64,000 nt of DNA from Streptomyces sp. R28. Lineage in GTDB: Bacteria > Actinomycetota > Actinomycetes > Streptomycetales > Streptomycetaceae. Made by a program: the position numbers and the translations under genes. Shown in pieces: positions 48,701 to 56,818 of the stretch (position 1 is its first letter; each line of letters opens with the position of its first letter). The notes under the pieces are model-generated. The model did no database searches. It was given only the letters and a program-made list of their open reading frames with translations, and had not been told where the DNA came from. The stretch is taken from contig NZ_CP163439.1 in assembly GCF_041052385.1 (NCBI RefSeq), forward strand, positions 7,553,001 to 7,617,000. The letters are read 5' to 3'.

Positions 48701-49564
48701 CATGCCCGCACCGAAGCCGACCGCGAGCTCCTGCGCCACGCCGCCCTCGCCCTGCTCGACCGCCCCGCCGATCGCACACTGCACGGCGGCGCGCTCGCCA
48801 TGCTCGTGCGTGACCCGAGTACCCGCGCCCGTCATCTCCCGCAGGCGCTACGGCACTTCTCGGAAGGCGACCCGCAGCTCCCGCCCAGCGCGCTGGTCCC
48901 CGCCCTGCCCACGCACCCCGAGCCGGTACTCGAGGCCTTCCGCGTGCGCCTGCGCCGACCGGACGCCGCGCAGGCGCTGCGCACCCTCGCCGACGCCATC
49001 ACGCCCGACCTCGCCCGCCCGGTTGCCGTCCTCGTAGGGGAGGCGGTGGATCGGCGTCCCGAGACCGCCGAGGACGTGGCCGCGTACGTCGACCGGCGCC
49101 TCGACCACGATCCTGCCTCCCGCGCCGTACTGCTCCCGCTGGTCACCGGCCTGCTGGACGGCGGTCCGGAAAGGGTGCGGGCCGCCCTCGCCGCCGTACT
49201 CGCCGCTTCCGGCACCCCCGCCTCCCGCGCCCTGCGCCGCGAGCTCCTGGACTTCCTGCTGGACCACGAGCGCAGCCCCGCCGTGCTGGACGCCTTCCTG
49301 CACGCCACCGTCCGGCAGAGCGGCGACCGGGGTGACGGCCGCCTCCGCGACCTCGTCCACCACACCGGCGTGCTCCTCGTCCGCACCCCGGACGGCGCGG
49401 CCCGCTTCGACCGCGGACTGGTCGCTCTCGGCCGCCACGTCCCCGGCTTCGCCGTGCGCATCGCCGGCTGGCTGAACGACACCCCGCAGGCGTGGGCGAC
49501 GGTGGTGGGACCGAGCACCCGCCGGATGATCGAGAACCTGGCCGGCGTACGAGTTCCCGCATGA
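45776..49564 (+). CDS. Trypsin-fold/P-loop NTPase/alpha-solenoid protein lacking the usual catalytic residues
   Basis: A 1262-residue multidomain protein. A disordered Gly/Asp-rich leader (1-110) precedes a trypsin-like domain (about 115-300). His146 (LTSHEVV) and Asp180 (LDLALVR) match the triad, but the Ser motif GxSGGP reads GAAGGP with Ala260. Then comes a P-loop (about 375-560), GRPGSGRTT, with Arg389 where Walker A has Lys; the Walker B-like strand is LLLLLDGPEE with Asp474. The C-terminal 650 residues are Leu/Arg-rich helical repeats (HEAT-like). This architecture resembles protease-STAND sensors of stress and defence, here apparently without protease activity. ATG 45776 follows GGGAGG at 7 nt. 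It sits between truB and ribF; function unknown. Confidence 0.8.
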   Translation: MAGRGPRAGGDRRMPGMADGTRATGEAWGAPGAQGPYETTGDTQDAQGTRDARDPWDAAWGAQGPQDSSGPWSTPDATGWSEQEAGTGRPSSSHFHDDDPARQPADGNGIGARVRDAALVRIHDLAGRPRGLGFVADHHGTVLTSHEVVDGLPGLVLHAAEGDRRCEVPESAVTLLPALDLALVRTEGLGVEPLPVSVRDRIETGAYVRIAAGGWREARVLGATSVTYTATDRCHLLDDALELAIGTAGRDALRLGGGAAGGPVLDPGTGAVVGVLGTALRCGHRDAVFAVPLGPRPDGPLAGLLAENAATVPAYGADLNLAGVLELTATSVGQDGPPGAPAGHVGRAGAGGAGGVTPVERASTAREFSAFTESRASVLGLVGRPGSGRTTELAALAARRHRGPGAAPTLWLRGADLQGDDTSVADAARRALTRAARIVAASASSDPAALGDTTPERLARLARTTGRPLLLLLDGPEEMPPVLAHRLTEWTEGTEEWLRVTGARLVVACRAEYWEGAGAEFPQEVLYGSADRAAQGTAGRFPPCVPLGDLTPDEAQHARVRYGVPAGALADPDARHPLTLRLLSEVRAALPEGPHPRLDRDDVLCAHLDLMCLRIAVRLAAENGLRGTAVRRLAAKVSGQVHEAARRSLGPGQGELDRASFEAVFPWGPAPARLGGGTGWASAVLTEGLLVPAGNGYRFAHEELADWIQGMHLDLDEALHALVHRRRTDPDAAHPLPVPRHRIGPVVQALLLLPRHQGHRQLALQLEELALALDADRHSWWAARLLTETLLRVPDAMPYQDVLRLLTDRIVAWSRQHRGAPVELGPDFWTALPLPDGERLDLLRRLVLADGPPTDDAAPRRPRYLDAVAHLLAAAPTAVQSSLTRWFGDDRPLPATPHATVARAAQALLYAHRDRAPDDLMENLVDSAHRRADELLAVLAEEEPSAMCRAVDRWAHDERPARRVAAVAYGPRAAPHARTEADRELLRHAALALLDRPADRTLHGGALAMLVRDPSTRARHLPQALRHFSEGDPQLPPSALVPALPTHPEPVLEAFRVRLRRPDAAQALRTLADAITPDLARPVAVLVGEAVDRRPETAEDVAAYVDRRLDHDPASRAVLLPLVTGLLDGGPERVRAALAAVLAASGTPASRALRRELLDFLLDHERSPAVLDAFLHATVRQSGDRGDGRLRDLVHHTGVLLVRTPDGAARFDRGLVALGRHVPGFAVRIAGWLNDTPQAWATVVGPSTRRMIENLAGVRVPA

Positions 49565-49710
49565 CCTGCACGTCCGTACGTGCACCCGGTCACAGCCCCC
49601 ATGCCGATGCGGGCACCGGGGGCCCGGCATGGCACCCTTAGACCTGCGTAAGAGCGTCTGAGGCACAGACGGACACGGGTTCGACGAGTTTGCGACAAGG
49701 AGCAGGCACA

Positions 49711-50658
49711 GTGCAGCGCTGGCGTGGCTTGGAGGACATCCCCGAGGACTGGGGACGCAGCGTCGTCACCATCGGCTCCTACGACGGAGTCCACCGCGGA
49801 CACCAGCTGATCATCCGGCATGCCGTGGACCGCGCCCGTGAGCTGGGCGTTCCCGTCGTCGTCGTCACCTTCGACCCGCACCCCAGCGAGGTCGTCCGCC
49901 CCGGCAGCCACCCGCCCCTGCTGGCCCCGCACCACCGCCGCGCCGACCTCATGGCCGAGCTGGGCGTGGACGCGGTGCTGATCCTCCCCTTCACGACCGA
50001 GTTCTCGAAGCTGTCGCCGGCCGACTTCGTGGTCAAGGTGCTGGTCGACAAGCTGCACGCCAAGGCGGTCGTCGAGGGCCCCAACTTCCGCTTCGGCCAC
50101 CGCGCGGCGGGCAACGTGGACTTCCTCGCCGAACAGGGCAAGACCTACGACTTCGAGGTCGAGATCGTCGACCTGTACGTGACCGGTGAGGCGGGCGGCG
50201 GTCAGCCGTTCTCCTCGACCCTGACCCGGCGCCTGGTCGCCGAGGGCGACGTCACCGGTGCCGCCGAGATCCTGGGCCGCCCGCACCGGGTGGAGGGCGT
50301 GGTCGTGCGAGGCGCCCAGCGCGGCCGCGAACTCGGCTTCCCGACGGCCAACGTCGAGACACTGCCGCACACCGCCATCCCCGCCGACGGTGTCTACGCC
50401 GGCTGGCTGCACGCCCAGGACGAGGTGATGCCGGCCGCGATCTCCGTCGGCACCAACCCGCAGTTCGACGGGACCGAGCGCACGGTGGAGGCGTACGCGA
50501 TCGACCGCGTGGGCCTGGACCTGTACGGCCTGCACGTCGCCGTCGACTTCCTCGCCTTCGTCCGCGGCCAGGCGAAGTTCGAGTCGCTCGAGGCCCTGCT
50601 GGAGCAGATGGCCGAGGACGTGAAGCGCTGCCGGGAGCTGATCGCGGCGGCCGAGTAG
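49711..50658 (+). CDS. ribF: Bifunctional riboflavin kinase/FAD synthetase
   Basis: The 315-residue enzyme phosphorylates riboflavin to FMN and adenylates it to FAD. The N-terminal nucleotidyltransferase domain has VTIGSYDGVHRGHQLII and VVTFDPHPSEV; the C-terminal kinase domain has RGRELGFPTANV, DGVYAGWLH and ISVGTNPQF. GTG 49711 follows AAGGAG at 8 nt. A GC hairpin (CCATGCCG/CGGCATGG, about 49599-49632) lies between it and the preceding gene, so it may have its own promoter. Confidence 0.96.
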   Translation: MQRWRGLEDIPEDWGRSVVTIGSYDGVHRGHQLIIRHAVDRARELGVPVVVVTFDPHPSEVVRPGSHPPLLAPHHRRADLMAELGVDAVLILPFTTEFSKLSPADFVVKVLVDKLHAKAVVEGPNFRFGHRAAGNVDFLAEQGKTYDFEVEIVDLYVTGEAGGGQPFSSTLTRRLVAEGDVTGAAEILGRPHRVEGVVVRGAQRGRELGFPTANVETLPHTAIPADGVYAGWLHAQDEVMPAAISVGTNPQFDGTERTVEAYAIDRVGLDLYGLHVAVDFLAFVRGQAKFESLEALLEQMAEDVKRCRELIAAAE

Positions 50659-50674
50659 CCGGTCCTACGACGTC

Positions 50675-50711
50675 GAAGGGCGGCCGGTGCCTCAGGCACC
50701 GGCCGCCCTTC
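50675..50711. terminator. Bidirectional terminator between ribF and the ESX locus
   Basis: A perfect 17-bp stem (GAAGGGCGGCCGGTGCC with its complement) and a 3 nt loop lies between two convergent genes, 17 nt after ribF and 13 nt beyond the EspI-like gene. Confidence 0.85.
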
Positions 50712-50723
50712 GTGCTGCACGGG

Positions 50724-53700
50724 CTACTGCTGCGTCCAACCGGGCGGTACGGCGCCCTGCTGAGGCTGGCCCTGCTGCGGATCCTGCGGTGGCGGCGCCT
50801 GCTGCTGCCAGCCCTGGCCCGGCGCGGGCTGCTGCGGGGCCTGTCCCCAGCCCTGACCCGGCTGCGGGGCGCCTCCGGGGTGGGCGTAGGGCTGCTGGGG
50901 CTGCTGCTGCGGGTACTCCTGCTGGGGCGGGTACCCCTGCTGGGGCTGCTGCTGGTACTGCATGTTCGGGTTGCCGAAGCCCTGCTGGGTGCGCGCGATG
51001 TCCTCGGCGATGACGGACGCGAGGTCGAAGTAGGCCTCGCGGGTCTTGGGACGCATCATGTCGAGGTCCACCTCGGCGCCCGCCGCGAGGTGCTCGTCGA
51101 AGGGGATCACGACGACACCGCGGCAACGGGTCTCGAAGTGCGCGACGATGTCCTCGACCTTGATCATCTTGCCCGTCTCGCGGACACCGGAGATCACGGT
51201 GATCGACCGCTGGACGAGATCGGCGAACCCGTTCGCCGACAGCCAGTCGAGCGTCGTCGAGGCGCTGCTCGCACCGTCCACCGACGGAGTGGAGATGATG
51301 ATCAGCTGGTGGGCGAGGTCCAGCACTCCGCGCATCGCGCTGTAGAGCAGACCGGTGCCCGAGTCCGTGAGGATGATCGGGTACTGCTTGCCGAGCACGT
51401 CGAGCGCACTGCGGTAGTCATCGTCGTTGAAGGTGGTGGAGACCGCCGGGTCCACGTCGTTGGCGATGATCTCAAGACCCGAGGGCGCCTGTGAGGTGAA
51501 GCGGCGGATGTCCATGTAGCTGTGCAGCTGCGGGATCGCCTGTACCAGGTCACGGATGGTCGCGCCCGTCTCGCGCCGGACCCGTCGGCCGAGGGTGCCG
51601 GCGTCCGGGTTGGCGTCGATCGCCAGGATCTTGTCCTGCCGCTCGCTGGCGAGCGTGGCGCCGAGCGCCATCGTCGTCGTGGTCTTGCCGACGCCGCCCT
51701 TGAGGCTGATGACCGCGATCCGGTAGCAGGACATCACCGGCGTACGGATCAGACCCAGCTTCCGCTCCCGCTCCGCGGCCTCCTTCTTGGCGCCGAGCTT
51801 GAACCGGGACGGGGCCTGGTTGTTCTTGCGGGCCTTGGGCTGGTTGCGCAGCAGCCGGTCGGAGGAGAGCTCCACGGCGGCGTTGTAGCCGAGTGGGGTT
51901 CCGGGCGCGGCTTGCTGCTGCTGGGGAGCACCGGGTCCGGCCTGGGGGCCGGGCGGGGCGCTCCAGCCCTGGTTGCCCTGAGGCGGATTGCCGTAGGCGG
52001 CGGGCGGCACAGCGGGGTTCTGCTGGGGCGCCTGCTGCTGCGGTGCCTGCTGCTGGGGCTGGGCCGGGGGCTGCTGCTGGGGTGCGGGCTGCGGCTGAGC
52101 CTGCTGCTGGGGCTGCGGGTAGCCGTAACCGCCCTGCTGGGGCGGGTAACCGTAGCCGGGCTGGGCGGGGTGCTGGGGCTGCTGCGGCTGCTGGGGGTAG
52201 CCGTAACCGTCCGCCTGCGGCTGTCCGGGCTGGGGGTGTCCCGGCTGGGGGTGTCCGGGCTGCGGCTGTGCGGCCTGCGAGGGCTGCTGCGGGTAGCCGT
52301 ATCCAGCGGCCTGGGGCTGTCCGGGGTGCGGCTGGCCGGGATGTGGCTGGCCCGGCTGAGGCGCCTGCCGCGGGTCGACCGGAGCGGGCTGTCCGGCCTG
52401 CGCCGCCGGGTACCCGGGCTGGTGCTGCGCCGGGTAGCCGGCCTGCTGGGCCGGGCCGAACGTGCCCTGCGGCGGGGTCTGCTGCTGGGCGGGCGGCTGG
52501 GGGTAGCCGTATCCGCCGGCATGCGCGGCCGCGGCCTGTGCGGCTGCGGCCTGGGCAGCGGCAGCCTGTGCGGCGGCCGCGGCCTGCTGGTCCGGCTGTC
52601 CTGCTTGCTGCGGCACTCCCTGGGCGGGGTGCGCGGGCGCGAAGCCCTGCGGCAGCGGGGGAAGCGGCTGGCCCGCCTGAGGCGGCACGGGGGTCTGGCC
52701 GGTGGGCTGCCCCTGCGGCTGCCCGGGGACCTGTCCCGTCGCCTGCGGCTGCTGCCCCTGAACCGGGGCCGGGGCCGGGGCCGGGGCCGGGTCCGCGGGA
52801 GCTGCGGGCGCCTGCGCGGCCGGTGCCTGCGCCTCTGCCTCCGGCTCTGCTTCCGCCGTCGCCGGAGCGGCCTCGGAATCGTCATGCGCGGGGGAGTCCG
52901 CGTCGGCCTGGACGTACGCCGACTCGTCGCCCTCCGCACCGGGGACGGAACCGGTGGAGTCACCCGACTCCGCCTCGTCATTCCGCTCCTCCTCAGGCTC
53001 CACGTCGTCGTCGGCACCGCCGAACAGCAGCGCCGCCTCTGCGTCGGCAGCGGCGTGGTTGAGCTCGGGCTGCGGCTCCGCCACCGGCTGTGCGGGGGCG
53101 GGCTGTTCGGGTACGGGCGCTGCCGGGACGCCGGCCGCCGGGGTGGCGGTCGGGGACGGGGCGGCCTGGGCATCCGTATCGACCGGACGCAGCACGGGGA
53201 AGCCGGGTGCGCCGGGCGGCTGGGCGGGCGCGTGCTGCTGGGGGGCGGCGGGAGGCTGGGCGGGGGTGTGCTGCTGCGGGGCGGCGGGAGGCTGAGCAGG
53301 GGTGTGCTGCTGGGGGGCGGCGGCGAAACCACCCGAGGTGTCCTGCTGGGGCACGCCGAAGCCACCGGACGTGTCCTGGCCCGGCTGGGGCACGCCGAAG
53401 CCACCCGACGTGTCCTGCCCCGGCTGGGGCACACCGGCACCCGTCTGCTGCGGATAGCCGTACCCGCCGGGCGCCTGCTGGGGATAGCCGTACCCGCCGG
53501 GCGCCGCCGCGCCCCCGGCCACGGGGGCCCCCGGTGCGGACTGCTGCTGCGGGAAGCCGTAGCCACCCGTGGCCGGGCCCTGCTGGTGCGCGCCGGGCGT
53601 GCCCTGAGCCGGAGTGGGCTGGGCGGGCTGTGCCGGCTGCTGAGGCGTGCCCTGGGCCGGCGGCTGCGCCGGTCCGGGAGCGGGCGGTGCCGGAACGCCG

Positions 53701-53921
53701 GGCGGCCCGGTGGGCGACCCGACGGGCGCTCCGGTCGGCGGGGGTGGCGATGGTCGGCCGGCGTCCGGCTGTTCACCGGACGGGGAACCACTTTGCGTGC
53801 TTTGGGCGTACCAGGCGGGAGGTGTGTAGACGATTTCGAACTCGCCGGTGAGATCCACCTCGTGATCGTCCCCGTCCGAGGAAGGGCTCCCGCCGTTGTA
53901 CTCGGACCGATCCCTGTTCAC
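50724..53921 (-). CDS. EspI-like MinD/ParA-type ATPase with Pro/Gln-rich N-terminus
   Basis: This 1065-residue protein has a short conserved N-terminus (VDLTGEFEIVYTPPAWYAQS), then about 650 residues of low-complexity Pro/Gln/Ala/Gly sequence with repeats such as GYGYPQQ and PGQDTSGGFGVPQ. The C-terminal third is a MinD/ParA ATPase with the deviant Walker A KGGVGKTT (Lys746), followed by LAIDANPDAGTLGRRVRRET. A Gln-rich tail ends it. Mycobacterial EspI of ESX-1 has the same layout, so a regulatory role in type VII secretion is inferred. GTG 53921 follows AGGAGG at 6 nt. It is the last gene of the leftward part of the ESX cluster. Confidence 0.85.
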   Translation of the reverse strand: MNRDRSEYNGGSPSSDGDDHEVDLTGEFEIVYTPPAWYAQSTQSGSPSGEQPDAGRPSPPPPTGAPVGSPTGPPGVPAPPAPGPAQPPAQGTPQQPAQPAQPTPAQGTPGAHQQGPATGGYGFPQQQSAPGAPVAGGAAAPGGYGYPQQAPGGYGYPQQTGAGVPQPGQDTSGGFGVPQPGQDTSGGFGVPQQDTSGGFAAAPQQHTPAQPPAAPQQHTPAQPPAAPQQHAPAQPPGAPGFPVLRPVDTDAQAAPSPTATPAAGVPAAPVPEQPAPAQPVAEPQPELNHAAADAEAALLFGGADDDVEPEEERNDEAESGDSTGSVPGAEGDESAYVQADADSPAHDDSEAAPATAEAEPEAEAQAPAAQAPAAPADPAPAPAPAPVQGQQPQATGQVPGQPQGQPTGQTPVPPQAGQPLPPLPQGFAPAHPAQGVPQQAGQPDQQAAAAAQAAAAQAAAAQAAAAHAGGYGYPQPPAQQQTPPQGTFGPAQQAGYPAQHQPGYPAAQAGQPAPVDPRQAPQPGQPHPGQPHPGQPQAAGYGYPQQPSQAAQPQPGHPQPGHPQPGQPQADGYGYPQQPQQPQHPAQPGYGYPPQQGGYGYPQPQQQAQPQPAPQQQPPAQPQQQAPQQQAPQQNPAVPPAAYGNPPQGNQGWSAPPGPQAGPGAPQQQQAAPGTPLGYNAAVELSSDRLLRNQPKARKNNQAPSRFKLGAKKEAAERERKLGLIRTPVMSCYRIAVISLKGGVGKTTTTMALGATLASERQDKILAIDANPDAGTLGRRVRRETGATIRDLVQAIPQLHSYMDIRRFTSQAPSGLEIIANDVDPAVSTTFNDDDYRSALDVLGKQYPIILTDSGTGLLYSAMRGVLDLAHQLIIISTPSVDGASSASTTLDWLSANGFADLVQRSITVISGVRETGKMIKVEDIVAHFETRCRGVVVIPFDEHLAAGAEVDLDMMRPKTREAYFDLASVIAEDIARTQQGFGNPNMQYQQQPQQGYPPQQEYPQQQPQQPYAHPGGAPQPGQGWGQAPQQPAPGQGWQQQAPPPQDPQQGQPQQGAVPPGWTQQ

Positions 53922-54038
53922 TGCTTGCCTCCTGGTCAGCCACTGCTGCTGAGCTGGTCGTCGTCGCGGCCGGGCGGACCGAGTGGCTAGTCCCACGCGA
54001 CTGCGATCGTCACCGCACCACCAGAAGCCTAATCACTC

Positions 54039-54134
54039 GCATGGCGGGACGGAAAAGCCCCCATGGGCGCGGACGCTATAGCCCCGGGTGCGTGGACGGA
54101 AGAGCCGCATGGGTGCGGACGGAAAGCCCCGGGG
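54039..54134. repeat. Short degenerate tandem repeat in the ESX intergenic region
   Basis: About four copies of a 19-27 bp unit of the type CATGGGTGCGGACGGAAAGC, each ending CCCCGGG or similar, lie at 54039, 54062, 54089 and 54108. They fill part of the 278-bp gap between the 280-aa gene and the EspI-like gene. No function is evident. Confidence 0.5.
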
Positions 54135-54199
54135 GCGAGGCCTCGCAACGCCCCGTGGCCGAGGCCCTGTTCGCGACCCGCCCCAAAGACGACGACGTG

Positions 54200-55042
54200 T
54201 CAGTCCATACGACGGGCCACGCCGAGCAGGCCCGTCTCCGCATCGGTGGGTTCGGTCATGACGAACTTCTGATGCTTGCGAGTGCACCACAGGGCGACGC
54301 CGTCGTGAAGGGTCGGCAGGTGCTGAAGTTGCTCCTCCGGGATCCCCAAGGTGTCACGTACGGCCTCGGTCTCGTAGGGCGAGATGCGCTGAATCCCCAC
54401 CAAATGGGCCTGAGACAGCCAGCGCGGCGCATGCTCACTGACGAACGGCAGCACCGTCACCACGGCCTGCCACGGCACGGACGTCACCCGTCCGCGCGGC
54501 GGGCGGATGCCGCAGTCCCGGAACAGCACGACCGGACTGGAGACGGACGGCCCCTGCGCGGGCACCCGGCCCACCGGATACACGGTCACGCACTGCTGGC
54601 CGCCGCCGGCCGCCTGGGCCAACTGCTGCCACGCCTGCGGACGTCCGGTCTCCACGCCCACGCGCGCACCCGTCGCGGCGGCACGCAACGCCAGCACCTG
54701 GGCCAGCCACAGGCCGCCCACCAGCACGACGTCGAAGGCGGTCGGACGGGACAGTCCGAGCACGGCGGGCTGCTGTTCCGGGTCGGTGCCGATGAGTACG
54801 CCGTCGTCACCGATCGGCATGCTGATCGCCGCGAGCTCGTCGGCGGTGACGACATGGCGGTTGCGGCGCGGCCCGCGCAGCCCGAACCCCGGGCTGACGA
54901 TGCGGCGTTGCTGCTGCGGTGCCTCCGGCTGCCGGATGATGGGGATCATTCCGGTGTCGGTGGGCGAGGCCACGTGTGCCGGTGTGCGCCCAGGGGCCCG
55001 GCCCTGCTGCCCCGGGGGCATGGTCGAGGCGGGGTGGGACAT
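54200..55042 (-). CDS. ESX-cluster protein of unknown function
   Basis: A 280-residue protein. A disordered start (MSHPASTMPPGQQ) leads to an alpha/beta domain: RNRHVVTADELAAISMPIGD, FDVVLVGGLWLAQVLALRAA, VGVETGRPQAWQQLAQAAGG and CVTVYPVGRVP. The single hydrophobic stretch at about 110-130 could be a core strand-helix unit rather than a membrane anchor. I do not recognise the family. Its ATG overlaps the EccE stop (TGATG), which ties it to the secretion machine, and the EspI-like ATPase is encoded next. Confidence 0.75.
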   Translation of the reverse strand: MSHPASTMPPGQQGRAPGRTPAHVASPTDTGMIPIIRQPEAPQQQRRIVSPGFGLRGPRRNRHVVTADELAAISMPIGDDGVLIGTDPEQQPAVLGLSRPTAFDVVLVGGLWLAQVLALRAAATGARVGVETGRPQAWQQLAQAAGGGQQCVTVYPVGRVPAQGPSVSSPVVLFRDCGIRPPRGRVTSVPWQAVVTVLPFVSEHAPRWLSQAHLVGIQRISPYETEAVRDTLGIPEEQLQHLPTLHDGVALWCTRKHQKFVMTEPTDAETGLLGVARRMD

Positions 55043-56379
55043 CAGTACGTACCTCCGAGCGGCAGAGTGGCGAGAGCTCCGGGGACCTGCTCGCGGTCGA
55101 GACGGACCAGGCCGACCTTCGCGGCACTCGCGGCCCGCTCCAACTCACGCCCCACCTGGCCGAGTTCACTGTCACCGCGGGCGGTGACACGGACGTGCCC
55201 GGTGAGGGCGACACCCCGGTTGCCGGCCTTGCTCAGGGTCATGCTGAACGTCGTGGCGAGCACCGGCAACGAGGTCAACCGCGTGACCAGTTCGGGCAGC
55301 GCCACACCGCCGCTTCCCAACTGCGGCCAGCGGGAGACCCAGTACGTCGTGTGGTACCGGTCGTCGACCCGCCAGGTCCGCACCGACTCGACCGTACGGC
55401 GCTGAGGCGTCCGCCCGTCCTGAGCGTGCTGGGCGTTGGCGCGCGGGTTCAGGCAGCTGGACGTAGCGAGCGCCTGCACCAGCTCGGTCTCGTCCAGGAT
55501 GGTCGCCTTGAAGCCGGCCCCGGCCAGTCGGCTCGACAGCTGGTCCGCCACCCGCAGCAGGGCGCGCTGCGCGCCGGGAACGCCGTCCCCGCGGGCCTGA
55601 ACCGCCTCCGCGCACAGCTCCGGGTCGAGCTTGAGGGCGACCCAGGTGAGCCGGAGCGCGGGCGAACCGGCCTGCGCCTGCAGGGGGCCGTAGGACCGCG
55701 CGGCCAGCGACTGCTGCGGCAGATGCGGCGCCGGCGCCGGCTGGGTGTGCTGCACGACCTGCGCGGAGGCGAGACGGATCCCGTCGACCTCGAGGGCGTC
55801 CTGGACCAGCCGCAGCGGCAGCTGCCGACCGGCGGCGCCGGGGCGCAACGGCTGGTCTCCGGGCTGCACGAACAGGACCGCGGTGAGGAAGGACCCGTCG
55901 CCGATCATGCCGATCGAGCGGTCGTCACGGGAGACGAAGGAGTACGTCCGCAGGGCGGGGTCGCACTCGACGACCGCTGCCAGCATCGAGTCCGTCCCGG
56001 GCGGCACGGGCTGCTTGGCGTCGCGTCGGCGCTGCCGCAGCGCGCGGGTCGTCTCGTACCACTCGGGCAGCGGACGGCGACCTCGGCGCAGGACCGCGAG
56101 GAGCAGCAGCAGTGCCGCGACGACACCGGCCGGGACCAGCAGCCAGGACTGGTCGGCGGCCCAGGCGGCCACCATGACCGCCGCCGCGAGCTCCACCAGG
56201 ATGAGCTGCTGCAGCCGCACCGGGCCCAGACCGCCGGGGCGGGGCAGCGTGCGAGGCGAAGCGGCAGTGGGAGCGGCCGGTGCGGCCGACGCACGTCTGC
56301 CGCCGCCCGGGCCTCCCTGTTGCTGCTGTGCGCGGCGTCCGCGCCGAGTGCTCGTAGCGCTGGTCATCCCCCGGGACAT
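55042..56379 (-). CDS. eccE: Type VII secretion protein EccE
   Basis: The 445-residue protein has a basic Gln-rich leader, two adjacent membrane helices (LILVELAAAVMVAAWAA and LLVPAGVVAALLLLLAVL), then a long cytosolic domain starting with PLPEWYETTRALRQRRRD and continuing RSIGMIGDGSFLTAVLFVQPG. This is the layout of EccE, a peripheral subunit of the ESX membrane complex. Two nearby ATGs (56379 and 56367) are possible; neither has an ideal ribosome site and the first was kept. It is divergent from eccB across a 439-bp gap. Confidence 0.82.
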   Translation of the reverse strand: MSRGMTSATSTRRGRRAQQQQGGPGGGRRASAAPAAPTAASPRTLPRPGGLGPVRLQQLILVELAAAVMVAAWAADQSWLLVPAGVVAALLLLLAVLRRGRRPLPEWYETTRALRQRRRDAKQPVPPGTDSMLAAVVECDPALRTYSFVSRDDRSIGMIGDGSFLTAVLFVQPGDQPLRPGAAGRQLPLRLVQDALEVDGIRLASAQVVQHTQPAPAPHLPQQSLAARSYGPLQAQAGSPALRLTWVALKLDPELCAEAVQARGDGVPGAQRALLRVADQLSSRLAGAGFKATILDETELVQALATSSCLNPRANAQHAQDGRTPQRRTVESVRTWRVDDRYHTTYWVSRWPQLGSGGVALPELVTRLTSLPVLATTFSMTLSKAGNRGVALTGHVRVTARGDSELGQVGRELERAASAAKVGLVRLDREQVPGALATLPLGGTY

Positions 56380-56818
56380 CCCTTTCGCGAAGTAGTGGCC
56401 GTCGGTCGGGCGGGATCCTCTGTTCGGCGAGGTCCGAGATCCCGGCGACGGGCCAGGGGCACCGATGGCCCACAACATCCATGCGGGTGGCTCACGGTAC
56501 CCGCTGCGGAACACCGGGCGACACAGGGGACACCCAAAACCCAGGTGGTCAGCCTGTCATGGACCGGCCCCGCTTGGTGGAGCGCTGTCGTGAAGCTCTG
56601 TGAAGATGCGGGGGCGGCCGCACACCTGATGGATCGTCGCCGCGTGGCGCAGGGCATAGTAGGTGCCTGCGCGGCCGAATAGGCCTGTCGAGTCGGCCTG
56701 TCGAGCGCCGCGAAACACCACGACCGCGATCGAAACACCACGACAGCGATCGAGCGGTACGGACGCGGTCGGAACATCGCAGAACGATCGAGCATCACAA
56801 ACGGGAGAAACGGGGACC
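56380..56818. promoter_or_regulatory. Divergent eccE/eccB promoter region with direct repeats
   Basis: Besides the expected divergent promoters, which I cannot place exactly, the region has two tandem 20-bp repeats, CGAAACACCACGACCGCGAT at 56713 and CGAAACACCACGACAGCGAT at 56733. Just before them is a 13-14 bp direct repeat of GGCCTGTCGAG near 56683-56709. These lie 67-135 bp upstream of eccB and could be regulator sites. Confidence 0.45.

Noticed and set aside
51522..53990. 822-codon Gly/Leu/Arg-rich frame opposite the EspI-like gene
   Set aside because: Antisense of a Pro/Gln repeat region; no start signal or domain.
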